Shown piece by piece: positions 37,074 through 48,471 of a stretch of 64,000 bases of DNA. Both the position numbers and the translations under genes were made by a program. Source of the stretch: an uncultured Colwellia sp. (GTDB lineage: Bacteria > Pseudomonadota > Gammaproteobacteria > Enterobacterales > Alteromonadaceae); NCBI GenBank assembly GCA_913058395.1, contig CAJXQI010000006.1, forward strand, positions 153,835-217,834, read 5' to 3'. The notes under the pieces were generated by a model. That model ran no database searches. It saw only the letters and a list, made by a program, of their open reading frames with translations, and had not been told where the DNA came from. How positions within the stretch are numbered: the first letter of the stretch is position 1; the number at the start of each line of letters is the position of its first letter.

Positions 37074-37150
37074 TGGCAGGGGTGGAGAGATTCGAACTCC
37101 CAACCGTCGGTTTTGGAGACCGCTGTTCTACCAATTGGAACTACACCCCT
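37074..37150 (-). tRNA. trpT: tRNA-Trp (anticodon CCA)
   Basis: Read on the minus strand it is 77 bases with CCA encoded. Acceptor stem AGGGGTG pairs with CACCCCT, D stem GTTC with GAAC, anticodon loop CTCCAAA gives anticodon CCA, T loop TTCGAAT. The first pair of the anticodon stem (27-43) is a G-A mismatch. It is otherwise standard and closely resembles the E. coli gene. Confidence 0.97.
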
Positions 37151-37326
37151 GCAACGGACTCGAATTATACTGATGCAAAGCCAAAGGTAAAGGGTAAATT
37201 TAAAATAAATGACTGTTCGCTCAAATAAACAACGAATCAGTCGTTTTTACAGCACTAACTTTATGGTTTGCTGAATTATTGTTCATTGTCGTTACTTTAA
37301 ATTGCGTAAATTATTTTTAATTACCG

Positions 37327-39057
37327 TTAATTACTTTGCCAATGACAAAATCGAGACTTTTCAGGGTAAGGATAAACATCCGCAAAAACGCCTTTTGCGA
37401 CTGCTTGTTGGCACGCTTGCCAATACGCAGCATCCAATAGATTTGCATGATGACGTAAAAATGCGTCTCGATAACGTTTATTTGCCAAAGCAAATGTTGC
37501 TATTTCTTCTGGGAAAACATCTCCAGGATCTACTGAATACCAAGGCTCGGAAGCATAAATTTGCTCTTCAGTTATTGCCTCTGGTTTAACGCGAAAATTA
37601 ACTTCATTCATATAGGTGATTTCATCGTAGTCATAAAAAATCACTCGGCCATGTCGGGTAACGCCAAAATTTTTCAATAGCATATCACCAGGAAATATAT
37701 CGGCAGCAATAAGCTGTTTAATCGCTTTACCGTAGCCATACATAGCATTATCAACTTCTTCATCACTAGCTTTAGCAAGGTATAAGTTCAGCGGTGTCAT
37801 TTTTCGTTCAATATACATATGTTTAATGATCACCAAGCCATTTTCAAAACGCAGTAGTGAAGGTGCAACGCTATTAAGTTCGGTCAGTAGCTCTTCGGAG
37901 AATCTATCTTTTGGAAAGGCGACTTCAGAATATTCCATGGTATCTGCCATACGGCCAACACGGTCGTGCAATTTTACTAGGCGGTATTTACCTTTTACAT
38001 CTGCACGGGTCATATTTTTACTAGGGGAGAACTTGTCTTTTATGATTTTAAAAACATAAGGGTACGATGGTAAGGTGAATACCGACATCACCATGCCTTT
38101 AATGCCGGGTGCAAGGTCAAGTTTATCCTCGCTGTTATCAAGATGGTTTAAGAAGTCGCGATAAAACTGGGTTTTACCTTGTTTATGAAATCCAATAGCA
38201 GAATATAAGTCAGCTTGTGTTTTGTGGGGAATTAAGCGATTAAGAAACTCAACCAACGCATGAGGGTGCTGACAATCAACAAAAAAGTAAGCACGGGCAA
38301 AACCAAATACGACAGCCATTTGTTCACCGTCAGTGATCAAGGCATCAATATAAAGCCCGTCTTTTTCATTATTTAGTAGTGAAATAATGAAAGGGGTTTT
38401 ACCTGCAGGTGAAATAACTCGGCCAATAATGTAAGCCCCTTTATTGCGATAAAAAACAGAATCTAAAATATCAAATTGTAAATCAGACAACTGGTAGCGA
38501 GTTTTATGGGCTTGCTGGCGAAATTTGGCAATAAGAGTATTAACATCTTTTTTTAAATGAGCAAAAGGCACTGAAAAATTTTGGCTTTTCATAATATGAC
38601 TAATCGTTTGAAAAAGCCCGGTTTCTGCAGGGTGGTAACTGGTGAATATTTTCGGTGTTGGCAAGGCGTCTAATCGTGTGGCTGTTGATTGCACAAAAAT
38701 ATAGGCGTTGTGATAATACTTACGCTCAAATAAATGGCAAAAAACCGAATTATAAAAACTTTCTGCTAATTCTGGTTGTGGGTGATTGGTTAATAATTCG
38801 ATATAAGAATTTTTAACGTACTGCCAAAGCTCATCATCTAATGAAGTGATAAAGAAATCTTGCTTAATAGTGTCTAACGTTTCTTCAACGCGCAGCTCAT
38901 AAAAATCAGTACGGGCCTTAGCGGCATCTTGTACTTGTGACCATTGGTATTGCTCAAAACGTTGTTTTGCCGTTTGCGTTATCTCACTGTAAAGGTAAAT
39001 GTGGCGCTCGAAACCATTGACGATGGTTTTAGCTATTGCGAAAGCAAGATTTTTCAT
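37327..39057 (-). CDS. aceK: Isocitrate dehydrogenase kinase/phosphatase
   Basis: The protein has 576 residues (E. coli 578). It switches isocitrate dehydrogenase off by phosphorylation and on by dephosphorylation, directing carbon to the glyoxylate shunt. Typical segments are the start MKNLAFAIAKTIVNGFERH, the ATP loop region GIKGMVMSVFTLPSYPYVFKI, and the catalytic GDMLLKNFGVTRHGRVIFYDYDE with its Asp. The ATG at 39057 has AGGT upstream; a TTG 15 bases earlier is in frame but would start inside that site. It is not beside aceBA, unlike in E. coli. Confidence 0.97.
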   Translation of the reverse strand: MKNLAFAIAKTIVNGFERHIYLYSEITQTAKQRFEQYQWSQVQDAAKARTDFYELRVEETLDTIKQDFFITSLDDELWQYVKNSYIELLTNHPQPELAESFYNSVFCHLFERKYYHNAYIFVQSTATRLDALPTPKIFTSYHPAETGLFQTISHIMKSQNFSVPFAHLKKDVNTLIAKFRQQAHKTRYQLSDLQFDILDSVFYRNKGAYIIGRVISPAGKTPFIISLLNNEKDGLYIDALITDGEQMAVVFGFARAYFFVDCQHPHALVEFLNRLIPHKTQADLYSAIGFHKQGKTQFYRDFLNHLDNSEDKLDLAPGIKGMVMSVFTLPSYPYVFKIIKDKFSPSKNMTRADVKGKYRLVKLHDRVGRMADTMEYSEVAFPKDRFSEELLTELNSVAPSLLRFENGLVIIKHMYIERKMTPLNLYLAKASDEEVDNAMYGYGKAIKQLIAADIFPGDMLLKNFGVTRHGRVIFYDYDEITYMNEVNFRVKPEAITEEQIYASEPWYSVDPGDVFPEEIATFALANKRYRDAFLRHHANLLDAAYWQACQQAVAKGVFADVYPYPEKSRFCHWQSN

Positions 39058-39410
39058 GAGTTTACCTATCAAAAGAGTTTGATTTCAGCATACGCCAAAA
39101 TGACGATTTTGGGTGATTGTTTTTAAATTATAGTCACTATTAATCATCGTGATAACGCGATGGCATTTAAGGAGAAACACGATTGAAAACTTGCCGCATA
39201 AATAATGAATAACAAAGCAGTGACTAAAAGGTAACGATAAAGCGAAAACCTTTTGATAACAATGCCTGTAGCGTCGCGTTAATAAAATGTTTGAAGTTGT
39301 TACCGTGGCACAATAACACTGTTAAGTCGCGTTTGATGCGCTAAAATAGCGGTATGTTGTTGCCCAAATATGACCAATGTTCGGCAACTTGTTGTAAGTT
39401 GAGGTAACTA
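39058..39410. other. Intergenic region between aceK and the pilin gene
   Basis: 353 bp between divergent genes. A small hairpin, GTTGCC (39359-39364) with GGCAAC (39383-39388), lies shortly before the pilin ribosome site (GAGG). I see no sigma-54 site that fits the consensus, no open frame and no RNA gene. Confidence 0.45.
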
Positions 39411-39941
39411 ATGAAAACTTTTAAAAATAATGGCTTTACCCTGATAGAGCTTGTCGTTGTTATTGTGATACTGGGAATTCTTGCCGCTGTTGCTGCTCCC
39501 CGTTTTATCAACTTACAATCAGAGACTCAAACTTCAGCGTTGCAGGGAGTCAAAGGAGCCTTAGCGTCGGTAATTAGTACAACACATGCAAAATTACTGG
39601 TGAAAGGGCTTGATAAGAAAATGTTAAATTCTGGCACAACGCCAAAGGCTGAAGACGTTATTAAAGGTTGTTCTGGGTGTAGCTTTGGCTTTGGCTACCC
39701 GGCGCCTGATAATAAAACCTTATCTGTTTTAGTCGATGGAATTAGTCTTGATTTTGAAGATGATTTTATTGTTACCGCTTTTACTGCCAATGGTAGTGAT
39801 AATTATAGCGCTGAAATAGCATTCGCTGATAATGTAGACCCTGCAACTAAAAAACTACTGAATAATACTTGTTATGTAAAATATACCATGAGCATGGTTG
39901 GCTTAGATGAACCAACGATTGAATTAGTAGAATGTGAGTGA
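39411..39941 (+). CDS. Type IV pilin-like protein (MshA-like), orphan
   Basis: The protein has 176 residues. It has an 8-residue leader MKTFKNNG cleaved before FTLIELVVVIVILGI, with Glu5 of the mature protein and a 25-residue hydrophobic helix. This is a class IVa prepilin similar to MshA of vibrios. The globular part has four cysteines (CSGCS, and NNTCY with VEC at the end). No assembly genes are in the window, so it must use a pilus machine encoded elsewhere, or be a minor pilin. Ribosome site GAGG precedes the ATG. Confidence 0.88.
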   Translation: MKTFKNNGFTLIELVVVIVILGILAAVAAPRFINLQSETQTSALQGVKGALASVISTTHAKLLVKGLDKKMLNSGTTPKAEDVIKGCSGCSFGFGYPAPDNKTLSVLVDGISLDFEDDFIVTAFTANGSDNYSAEIAFADNVDPATKKLLNNTCYVKYTMSMVGLDEPTIELVECE

Positions 39942-39978
39942 TTATTTAGTAAAATTACTAACTTTGCGCTTTAGATTC

Positions 39979-40015
39979 AAAAGCTAAAACAGGCAGTCGT
40001 CTGTACTTAGCTTTT
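39979..40015 (+). terminator. Terminator after the pilin gene
   Basis: AAAAGCTAA (39979-39987) pairs with TTAGCTTTT (40007-40015), with an inner ACAG/CTGT pairing and a small bulge. It ends in four T. Confidence 0.6.
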
Positions 40016-40119
40016 CGAACTTAATCGTTAGAAAAACCTTAGCGCTATTTTTCTTGCTATTCATAGCGTGCGGCACTAAAATTACGCGTTTTTTCACCTT
40101 TTAAACTAGTAAAATTATC

Positions 40120-41172
40120 ATGCGCGTAGCCGATTTCTCATTTGAATTACCTGAAGAGCTTATAGCTCGTTATCCAAAAGCCGATCGTTCAGCCAGCCGT
40201 TTAATGGCGTTGAATGGCGATAGTGGCGTAATTGCGGATGAAACCTTTACTGATTTAATTGGCCACATAGTGCCAGGTGACTTATTAGTCTTCAATAATA
40301 CCCGTGTTATTCCTGCCCGTTTATTTGGTCAAAAAGCCAGTGGCGGTAAGTTAGAAGTACTTGTTGAACGCTTATTAGATGAAAATCGTGTACTCGCTCA
40401 TATTCGTTGTAGTAAATCACCTAAGCCAGGAAGCGAAATCTTACTGGAAGGTAAAGTTAAAGCGACCATGCTGGCAAGACATGACGCCTTATTCGAGCTT
40501 GAGTTTCATGGCGAAAAGTCGGTACTTACTGTGCTAGATGAAATTGGCCATATGCCATTGCCGCCGTATATTGACCGCCCAGATGAAGACAGCGACCGTG
40601 AACGTTACCAAACGGTTTACAATGAAAAACCAGGTGCTGTAGCAGCGCCAACAGCAGGTTTACATTTCGATAATGAAATGATGGCAAAACTTAAAGCCAA
40701 AGGCGTTAATTTCGCTTTTGTCACTTTGCATGTTGGTGCAGGTACATTCCAACCAGTAAAAGTTGACGAAATTGCCGATCACATTATGCACGCTGAATAT
40801 ATTGAAGTGCCAACTGATGTTGTCGAACAAATTAATCAAACTAAAGCCAGTGGCGGTAAAGTTATAGCTGTTGGTACCACTTCAGTACGTTCTTTAGAAA
40901 GTGCCGCTAAAATTGCTAAAGATCAGAATAAAGAATTTGGTGAGTATTATGGAGATACCGATATCTTCATTACACCAGGTTATGAATTTCAAATCGTTGA
41001 TGCTTTAGTGACAAACTTTCATTTGTCAGAATCAACCTTGTTAATGTTGGTCAGTGCCTTTTCTGGCTACGACAATATTATTGCCGCTTATAAACATGCG
41101 GTTGCTGAGCAATATCGATTTTTTAGTTATGGCGATGCGATGTTTTTAACTAAGCAAATAAAAAGCAAATAA
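40120..41172 (+). CDS. queA: S-adenosylmethionine:tRNA ribosyltransferase-isomerase
   Basis: The protein has 350 residues. It adds the epoxycyclopentanediol ring from the ribose of SAM to preQ1 in tRNA, giving epoxyqueuosine. Conserved [29 protein letters not shown] and [10 protein letters not shown] segments are visible. First gene of the queA-tgt-yajC-secDF group. Confidence 0.97.
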   Translation: MRVADFSFELPEELIARYPKADRSASRLMALNGDSGVIADETFTDLIGHIVPGDLLVFNNTRVIPARLFGQKASGGKLEVLVERLLDENRVLAHIRCSKSPKPGSEILLEGKVKATMLARHDALFELEFHGEKSVLTVLDEIGHMPLPPYIDRPDEDSDRERYQTVYNEKPGAVAAPTAGLHFDNEMMAKLKAKGVNFAFVTLHVGAGTFQPVKVDEIADHIMHAEYIEVPTDVVEQINQTKASGGKVIAVGTTSVRSLESAAKIAKDQNKEFGEYYGDTDIFITPGYEFQIVDALVTNFHLSESTLLMLVSAFSGYDNIIAAYKHAVAEQYRFFSYGDAMFLTKQIKSK

Positions 41173-41251
41173 AAAGTTAGTAAATTAAAAATTATAGATG
41201 GCTAGCATTTCTAGCTGTTAACACGAAAGAGCCGCTAGCCTGTTTCGCTAG

Positions 41252-42439
<1,188 letters not shown>

Positions 42440-42519
42440 AACTTTAACCGGTTTAAATTCACCATTTACAAAAAGCATTAATTAGAACACCTAATTAGAA
42501 AAAATAATAAGAGGAATTT

Positions 42520-42855
42520 ATGAGTTTATTTATTAGCCAAGCCCACGCCGCTGCAGCACCTGCTCAATCAGCTGACGGCACTTCAATGTTAATTATGTTA
42601 GCGGTATTTGGTTTAGTGTTTTATTTTATGATTTACCGTCCACAAGCTAAGCGTGTAAAAGAGCACAAAAGCTTGATGTCTGAATTGTCGAAAGGCGATG
42701 AAGTACTAACACAAGGTGGCATTGTTGGTAAAATTGTTAAAGTTTCTGATGAAAAAGACTTTATCGTAGTAAGCATTGCTGAAGGTACTGAAGTTACAGT
42801 ACAAAAAGGCGCTATTAACGCGGTATTACCAAAAGGCACAATGAAGTCTCTATAA
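42520..42855 (+). CDS. yajC: Sec translocon accessory protein YajC
   Basis: The protein has 111 residues: one membrane helix at about 24-42 (MLIMLAVFGLVFYFMIYRP) and a cytoplasmic domain. It associates with SecDF. Ribosome site AAGAGGAA precedes the start. Confidence 0.96.
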   Translation: MSLFISQAHAAAAPAQSADGTSMLIMLAVFGLVFYFMIYRPQAKRVKEHKSLMSELSKGDEVLTQGGIVGKIVKVSDEKDFIVVSIAEGTEVTVQKGAINAVLPKGTMKSL

Positions 42856-42887
42856 CGAGAGTTTATTGTTTAAGCTATAGCTACATT

Positions 42888-42924
42888 AAAAGTGCTTATT
42901 GATAAACTATCAATTGGCACTTTT
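42888..42924 (+). terminator. Hairpin between yajC and secD
   Basis: AAAAGTGC (42888-42895) with GCACTTTT (42917-42924) and an inner ATTGAT (42898-42903) with ATCAAT (42909-42914). The descending arm ends in four T. It may partly separate yajC from secDF expression. Confidence 0.55.
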
Positions 42925-43013
42925 GCGTAACTATAACAATGAAATATTTATGAATTTCACTTTAGTTTTATCTAGTTGAATTAAAGCGAGTTTAAAGAAA
43001 ATAGGATGATATT

Positions 43014-44861
43014 GTGTTAAACAAATATCCATTATGGAAGTCATTAATGGTGCTATTTATAGTAGTCATTGGTGCAATCTATGCGTCGCCAAACCTATAT
43101 CCTGAAGACCCTGCAGTACAACTTTCTGGCTTACGTGGCGTAGAAACAACCGCAGTAACTTTAGATACAGTAAAGTCACACTTAGATGAAAACAATATTT
43201 CTTACGCAAGTATCGCGATGGAAAAAGGTCAAGTGTTAGCACGTTTTAATAACACTGAAGAGCAGCTTAAAGCGCGTGATTTACTTGACGACATTATGGG
43301 CGAAGAGTATTCAGTCGCTTTAAACCTGACCCCTGCAACACCATCCTGGTTAGCAAGTATTGGCGGTACGCCAATGAAGTTAGGTTTAGATTTAAGTGGT
43401 GGTGTTAGCTTCCTAATGGAAGTTAACATGCAGGAAGCTATCGTTAAGGTACAAAAAAGCTTAGTTGATGATTTCCGCACAGGCTTACGTGGTGAAAAAA
43501 TACGTTACCGTTCAGTGAAAAATACTAACGATAGTATTAATGTTCAATTTCGTAATGCTGAAGACTTAGAAAAAGCAGAAACTTTCCTTTCAAAGCAAAA
43601 TCGTGATTTATTATTTGTCAGTAATGAAGGTAACTTAACGTTATCTGCAAGTATGACTGAGCAAAAACTAAAAGAAACTCGCGAGTATGCACTACAGCAA
43701 AACATTACCATTATTCGTAATCGTGTAAACGAACTAGGTGTTGCTGAGCCATTAGTACAACGCCAAGGTAAAAAGCACATTGTTATCGAATTGCCAGGTG
43801 TTCAAGATACCGCGAAAGCAAAAGAAATTTTAAGTGCTACAGCAACCATTGAATTTCGTTTAGTTGATACTGAAGGTGATTTAGGTGCAGCGCTTAATGG
43901 TCGTGTTCCAGGTAGTTCACAATTACTAAAAGAACGTAACGGTAAACCTGTATTGTTGAAAAAACGTGTGATGCTTACCGGTGATCATATTGTTGATGCC
44001 GGTTCAAGTTTTGATGAATATAGCCGTCCACAAGTTAATATAACTTTAGATTCTGCTGGCGGTAACAAAATGTCAAGCAACACCAAAAGTAATATTGGTA
44101 AGCCTATGGCGACAGTGTTCATCGAATTTAAGCCAACTGATCGCGTCGATTCAGAAGGTAATACTATCTTCGAAAAAGTTGAAGAAGTGATCAGTGTTGC
44201 CACTATTCAAGCGCGTTTAGGTAAAACTTTCCGTATAACCGGTGCTGGTAGTCAAGCTGAAGCACATAACTTAGCGTTACTACTTCGAGCAGGTGCTTTA
44301 GTTGCCCCAATTCAAATTGTCGAAGAACGTACTGTTGGTCCAACATTAGGTGCTGAAAATGTACAATTGGGCTTCCAAGCTATTATGTTGGGCTTTGGCT
44401 TAGTATTTCTATTTATGCTGGTTTATTACCGTGCCTTTGGTGTAGTAGCTAACTTAGCGTTGGGTGCGAACTTAGTGCTAATTATTGGTGTTATGTCTAT
44501 GATCCCAGGAGCGGCGTTAACGCTACCAGGTATGGCTGGTATTGTATTAACAGTTGGTATGGCAGTTGATGCCAACGTACTTATATTTGAACGTATACGT
44601 GAAGAAATTCGTGAAGGTAAGTCGATTCAGCAATCAATTCACCAAGGTTATGATGCTGCATTTTCTACCATTATTGATGCCAACATCACCACCTTAATTG
44701 CAGCATTAATTCTATTTGCTGTTGGTACAGGACCTATCAAAGGTTTCGCGATAACATTATCAATCGGTATTATTACTTCAATGTTTACCGCTGTTGTCGG
44801 TACTCGTACTGTTGTTAACGCTGTTTGGGGCGGTAAACGTCTCGATAAACTGTCTATATAG
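43014..44861 (+). CDS. secD: Protein translocase subunit SecD
   Basis: The protein has 615 residues. It starts with GTG; AGGA lies 7 bases upstream. A first membrane helix (about 9-27) is followed by a large periplasmic domain and five helices near the C-terminus (from about 445). It uses the proton gradient to pull proteins from the Sec channel. Motif [15 protein letters not shown] and helix [17 protein letters not shown] are standard. Confidence 0.97.
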   Translation: MLNKYPLWKSLMVLFIVVIGAIYASPNLYPEDPAVQLSGLRGVETTAVTLDTVKSHLDENNISYASIAMEKGQVLARFNNTEEQLKARDLLDDIMGEEYSVALNLTPATPSWLASIGGTPMKLGLDLSGGVSFLMEVNMQEAIVKVQKSLVDDFRTGLRGEKIRYRSVKNTNDSINVQFRNAEDLEKAETFLSKQNRDLLFVSNEGNLTLSASMTEQKLKETREYALQQNITIIRNRVNELGVAEPLVQRQGKKHIVIELPGVQDTAKAKEILSATATIEFRLVDTEGDLGAALNGRVPGSSQLLKERNGKPVLLKKRVMLTGDHIVDAGSSFDEYSRPQVNITLDSAGGNKMSSNTKSNIGKPMATVFIEFKPTDRVDSEGNTIFEKVEEVISVATIQARLGKTFRITGAGSQAEAHNLALLLRAGALVAPIQIVEERTVGPTLGAENVQLGFQAIMLGFGLVFLFMLVYYRAFGVVANLALGANLVLIIGVMSMIPGAALTLPGMAGIVLTVGMAVDANVLIFERIREEIREGKSIQQSIHQGYDAAFSTIIDANITTLIAALILFAVGTGPIKGFAITLSIGIITSMFTAVVGTRTVVNAVWGGKRLDKLSI

Positions 44862-44873
44862 GGCTTCAATATT

Positions 44874-45821
44874 ATGCAAATATTACAATTAAAAGATACT
44901 GTTGCCTTTATGAGCTACCGCAAGGTAGCTGTATTGTTAAGTATCATACTTATGGCTGCTTCGGTATTTTCATTGGCAACTAACAAACTTAACTTTGGAC
45001 TGGATTTCACTGGCGGTACGCTAATTGAAGTCGGCTTTGAGAAAACCGCTGACTTGAATGAAATTCGCGCAATTATGGAAACCAATGGTTTTGATGATGC
45101 TGTCGTTAAGTTTTATGGTTCAAGCCGTGACGTGGTCATTCGTTTAGCAACTCGCGAAGGTGTAAAAGCAGAAATGCTTGGCAACCAAGTGCTTGATATT
45201 CTTCAGTCAGGCACTGGCGATAATATAGATATGCGTCGTATTGAGTTTGTTGGTGCAAGTGTTGGTGATGAACTAGCAGAACAGGGCGGTTTAGCTATGC
45301 TAACAGCACTTATCTGTATTCTAGTTTATGTTGCCTTTCGTTTTGAATGGCGCTTTGCTTTAGGCTCTGTTATCGCATTATTTCATGATGTATTGCTGAC
45401 TTTAGGTTTATTCTCAGTATTACAACTTGAATTCGATTTAACAGTCCTAGCGGCGATATTAGCGGTTATAGGTTACTCACTCAACGATACTATTGTTGTC
45501 TCGGATCGTATTCGAGAAAACTTTAGAAAAATACGCGTAGGTGGCCCTGAAGAAGTTATTAATATTTCTTTAACACAAACTTTGTCACGTACTGTTATTA
45601 CCTCAATAACGACCTTATTAGTACTAGCAGCCTTATTCTTTCAAGGTGGTGCACTAATACATGGTTTTGCTACGGCATTACTATTAGGTGTATTTGTTGG
45701 TACATACTCTTCAGTTTACGTTGCTAGCTCAATTGCATTAGCGTTAGGTATTTCAAAAGAAGACTTAATTCCTGAAGTGATTGAAAAAGAAGGCGCGGAT
45801 CAGGAAGAAATGAGACCGTAA
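44874..45821 (+). CDS. secF: Protein translocase subunit SecF
   Basis: The protein has 315 residues, six helices and a periplasmic loop. Motif NFGLDFTGGTLIEV and the late GYSLNDTIVVSDRIREN are present. It starts 12 bases after secD and partners it. A terminator follows. Confidence 0.97.
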   Translation: MQILQLKDTVAFMSYRKVAVLLSIILMAASVFSLATNKLNFGLDFTGGTLIEVGFEKTADLNEIRAIMETNGFDDAVVKFYGSSRDVVIRLATREGVKAEMLGNQVLDILQSGTGDNIDMRRIEFVGASVGDELAEQGGLAMLTALICILVYVAFRFEWRFALGSVIALFHDVLLTLGLFSVLQLEFDLTVLAAILAVIGYSLNDTIVVSDRIRENFRKIRVGGPEEVINISLTQTLSRTVITSITTLLVLAALFFQGGALIHGFATALLLGVFVGTYSSVYVASSIALALGISKEDLIPEVIEKEGADQEEMRP

Positions 45822-45849
45822 CTTAACTTTATTAGCGTTTTAGTTAATT

Positions 45850-45879
45850 AAAAGCCGAGCAATTATGCTCGGCTTTTTT
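45850..45879. terminator. Bidirectional terminator between secF and btuF
   Basis: AAAGCCGAGC (45851-45860) pairs with GCTCGGCTTT (45867-45876). T runs follow in both directions (six T on plus, four T then AATTAAC on minus). Confidence 0.88.
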
Positions 45880-45919
45880 GTTTCCCGCCCTAAATGACTT
45901 CAGGTTATTACCTATAGTT

Positions 45920-46804
45920 TTAACTGCTACTTTTCTGATAATACGAACGACTTTTTTCTGCTTGCTCACACAGGTCAGTTAGAGCGTTTAAGCTACGTGT
46001 TGTCATGCGGTGCACTACATCAGCATCAAGTTCAATAATTTGTTGATGTTTAACCGCAGGAATAACAGACCATTTCTCCCAAGGGTAACCTTCTTTATCT
46101 GCTTGGTTCTCGGATAATGGCTGAATGATGATATCGACATTAGTTTGCAATATTTGCTCAATATTCACTTGAGGGTACCTTGCATCCGATTGGTAGAATG
46201 GGTTGCTGATACTACAAATATCTAAAAACTGTTGTGGCCAACTGCCCTTAGCTATGGTGGTTATTGGCCTAGACCAAACTTCATAAAAACCTAGTAGTGG
46301 CGTTTTTTGCTGGTACTGATTTTTAATATCTGCTAAATCGGCAAGGTATTTATCAGCAACCTGTTTACCTTGCTCAGTATGACCTGAAAGCTCACCAAAT
46401 AAGCGCAGCTCTTTTGCAACATCAGCAAAGTTATTAGGTTGAGAATAAACCACATTAAAACCAAGTTGCTTTATGCGTGCTAAGTCATCACTAGGGTTCC
46501 CGCTTTTCCAAGCAATAATTAAGTCTGGCTGTAATTCAATGACCCGTTCAAGTTGAATACGTAATGAACTACCAATTCTAGGAATTGCTGTTGCCGCAGC
46601 AGGATAATCAGCATGTTCAGTTGTCGCGATTATTTGTTCACCAGCGCCAATATCAAATAGCATTTCAACGATATGTGGTGCTAAAGCGATGATACGTGGT
46701 TTAGTGTGCTCTTTATTTTCTGTTTCATTGCTAGTATTTGCTTGAGCAATAGCGGTAAATGCTAAGCTTATTAATGCCGTAAACAGGTAACGATTCAGTT
46801 TCAT
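45920..46804 (-). CDS. btuF: Cobalamin ABC transporter periplasmic binding protein
   Basis: The protein has 294 residues: signal peptide (about 1-22, AIAQA) and the class III binding-protein fold. Motifs RIIALAPHIVEMLFDIGAG and ELQPDLIIAW are typical of BtuF. It delivers vitamin B12 to BtuCD. It is the last gene of the operon, 47 bases after cobO. A role in another corrinoid or siderophore is possible, but the riboswitch and cobO favour B12. Confidence 0.88.
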   Translation of the reverse strand: MKLNRYLFTALISLAFTAIAQANTSNETENKEHTKPRIIALAPHIVEMLFDIGAGEQIIATTEHADYPAAATAIPRIGSSLRIQLERVIELQPDLIIAWKSGNPSDDLARIKQLGFNVVYSQPNNFADVAKELRLFGELSGHTEQGKQVADKYLADLADIKNQYQQKTPLLGFYEVWSRPITTIAKGSWPQQFLDICSISNPFYQSDARYPQVNIEQILQTNVDIIIQPLSENQADKEGYPWEKWSVIPAVKHQQIIELDADVVHRMTTRSLNALTDLCEQAEKSRSYYQKSSS

Positions 46805-46851
46805 TGTTTCTTTCCGTGATAGCTATATTATTTGATCTAAACTTGCTTGGC

Positions 46852-47457
46852 TTACCAATCAATGCCTTTTTGCGCTTTAATACCGTTATCAAAAGCATGC
46901 TTCGTTGGCTGTACTTCACTCACTGTATCAGCCAATTCAATAATGCTACGATGACATGCACGGCCGGTAATAATGACATGCTGCATGGCTGGACGATTGA
47001 CGATAGCTTCTATCACTTCATCTAAATCTAAGTACTTGTATGACAACATATAAGTTAATTCATCAAGTAAAACTACGTCGATAGTTTCATCTTTTAGTAA
47101 GCGTTTCGCTTCTGCCCAAACTTTTGTCGCCGCGGCAATATCTTTCGATTTATCTTGAGTGTCCCAGGTAAAGCCTGTTGCCATAACGTGAAATTCAACA
47201 CCATGTTTTTCTAATAAATTACGTTCGCCACATTCCCAATCACCTTTGATAAACTGTAATGCAGCGGCAGTATAGCCATGCCCTACCGCTCGAGTTAGCG
47301 TACCAAAGCCTGAAGTTGACTTGCCTTTACCGTTACCGGTAATCACAATCAGTAACCCACGCTCTTCTTGCGCTGAGTTAACGCGAGCATCAACTTTTTC
47401 TTTAATACGTTGCATGCGTTCTTGGTGTTTTTGAGTTTTATCTGCTTCAGTTGTCAT
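46852..47457 (-). CDS. cobO: Cob(I)yrinic acid a,c-diamide adenosyltransferase
   Basis: The protein has 201 residues (BtuR/CobA type). It adds the 5'-deoxyadenosyl group to corrinoids with ATP. The P-loop GNGKGKSTSGFG lies near 42-53 and LLDELTYML follows at about 127. Start ATG is 7 bases after the btuC stop region. Same enzyme as btuR of E. coli. Confidence 0.95.
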   Translation of the reverse strand: MTTEADKTQKHQERMQRIKEKVDARVNSAQEERGLLIVITGNGKGKSTSGFGTLTRAVGHGYTAAALQFIKGDWECGERNLLEKHGVEFHVMATGFTWDTQDKSKDIAAATKVWAEAKRLLKDETIDVVLLDELTYMLSYKYLDLDEVIEAIVNRPAMQHVIITGRACHRSIIELADTVSEVQPTKHAFDNGIKAQKGIDW

Positions 47458-47463
47458 AATTTA

Positions 47464-48471
47464 TTATCCTGTTTTACGAGTGCGATACATGATCGCTAAA
47501 AAGAAAATACTGCCAATGGCTGAGGTGATGATACCAATGGGAATTTCGACTGTACTTAATGCGCTGCGGGCTAGTACATCAACCCAAACTAAGAAACAAC
47601 CACCAACAAGGGCTGAACCCACTATCAGTGGCATGGTTGTTACGCCAACAAGTTGTCTTACGATATGCGGAATCATCAGACCAACAAAGCCAATGCCGCC
47701 ACAGTAAGCGACAATAGTTGCAGTAACTGCGGCGCATAAAGCTAGTAATATAATTCGAAGCTTATCAACATTGACGCCAAGGCTCGCAGCACTTTCGTCA
47801 CCGAGCAGAAGGGCGTCTATTTGTCGATGTAAGGCAAATATTGTGATCAGGGTGATCACCACCATGGCGCTAATCAGATAAAAATGAAACATTTCTACCC
47901 GTGTTAAGCTGCCCATCAGCCAGAAAATGACTCGATTAGTGGCAAAAGGGTCGCCTAAGTAAAGAATAAAGTGGCTGATAGAGCCTAGCATAAACGATAC
48001 AGCAACACCTGTTAGCAACAAATGATTCATATTGCGTAATAAAGTAGCAATACCAAAAACGATAATAACCGAGAATAAAGCGCCTAAAAAAGCGGCTAAT
48101 GGCAAGGCTAACATCTGTTCTTCAGATAGTACTAAAGTTGCTATTGTCGCACCTAAGCCTGCACCTGAAATAATGCCAAAGAGGTAAGGATCAGCTAACG
48201 GGTTCCTTGTGACGTTTTGTAATATTGCACCAGCACAGGCTAAGCCCATTCCTGCCACTAAACCCACTAATACGCGTGGTACTCGTATTTGCCAAATGAC
48301 CATGTCGTGCATCGGTGTTGCGCACTCTGAGACAACACATTGTAAAATATCTAAACTGGTTATTTTTGCTGGGCCAAAAGTGATAGCCGTGGTTATTGAA
48401 AAAACGGTTAGTAGTAGCAAACCGAAAAATACCCAGGAATTCCTACCCTTTATATTTCTGAATAAATTCAT
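47464..48471 (-). CDS. btuC: Cobalamin ABC transporter permease
   Basis: The protein has 335 residues with about ten hydrophobic segments. FecCD family; motifs LVGLVAGMGLACAGAILQNVTRNPLADP and FVGLMIPHIVRQLVG are intact. It forms the membrane channel with BtuD. Its ATG shares one base with the btuD stop (TAATG). Confidence 0.93.
   Translation of the reverse strand: MNLFRNIKGRNSWVFFGLLLLTVFSITTAITFGPAKITSLDILQCVVSECATPMHDMVIWQIRVPRVLVGLVAGMGLACAGAILQNVTRNPLADPYLFGIISGAGLGATIATLVLSEEQMLALPLAAFLGALFSVIIVFGIATLLRNMNHLLLTGVAVSFMLGSISHFILYLGDPFATNRVIFWLMGSLTRVEMFHFYLISAMVVITLITIFALHRQIDALLLGDESAASLGVNVDKLRIILLALCAAVTATIVAYCGGIGFVGLMIPHIVRQLVGVTTMPLIVGSALVGGCFLVWVDVLARSALSTVEIPIGIITSAIGSIFFLAIMYRTRKTG

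Noticed and set aside
39300..39330. Sigma-54 promoter before the pilin gene, starting from TGGCAC
   Set aside because: The required downstream TTGC element is not at the correct spacing.
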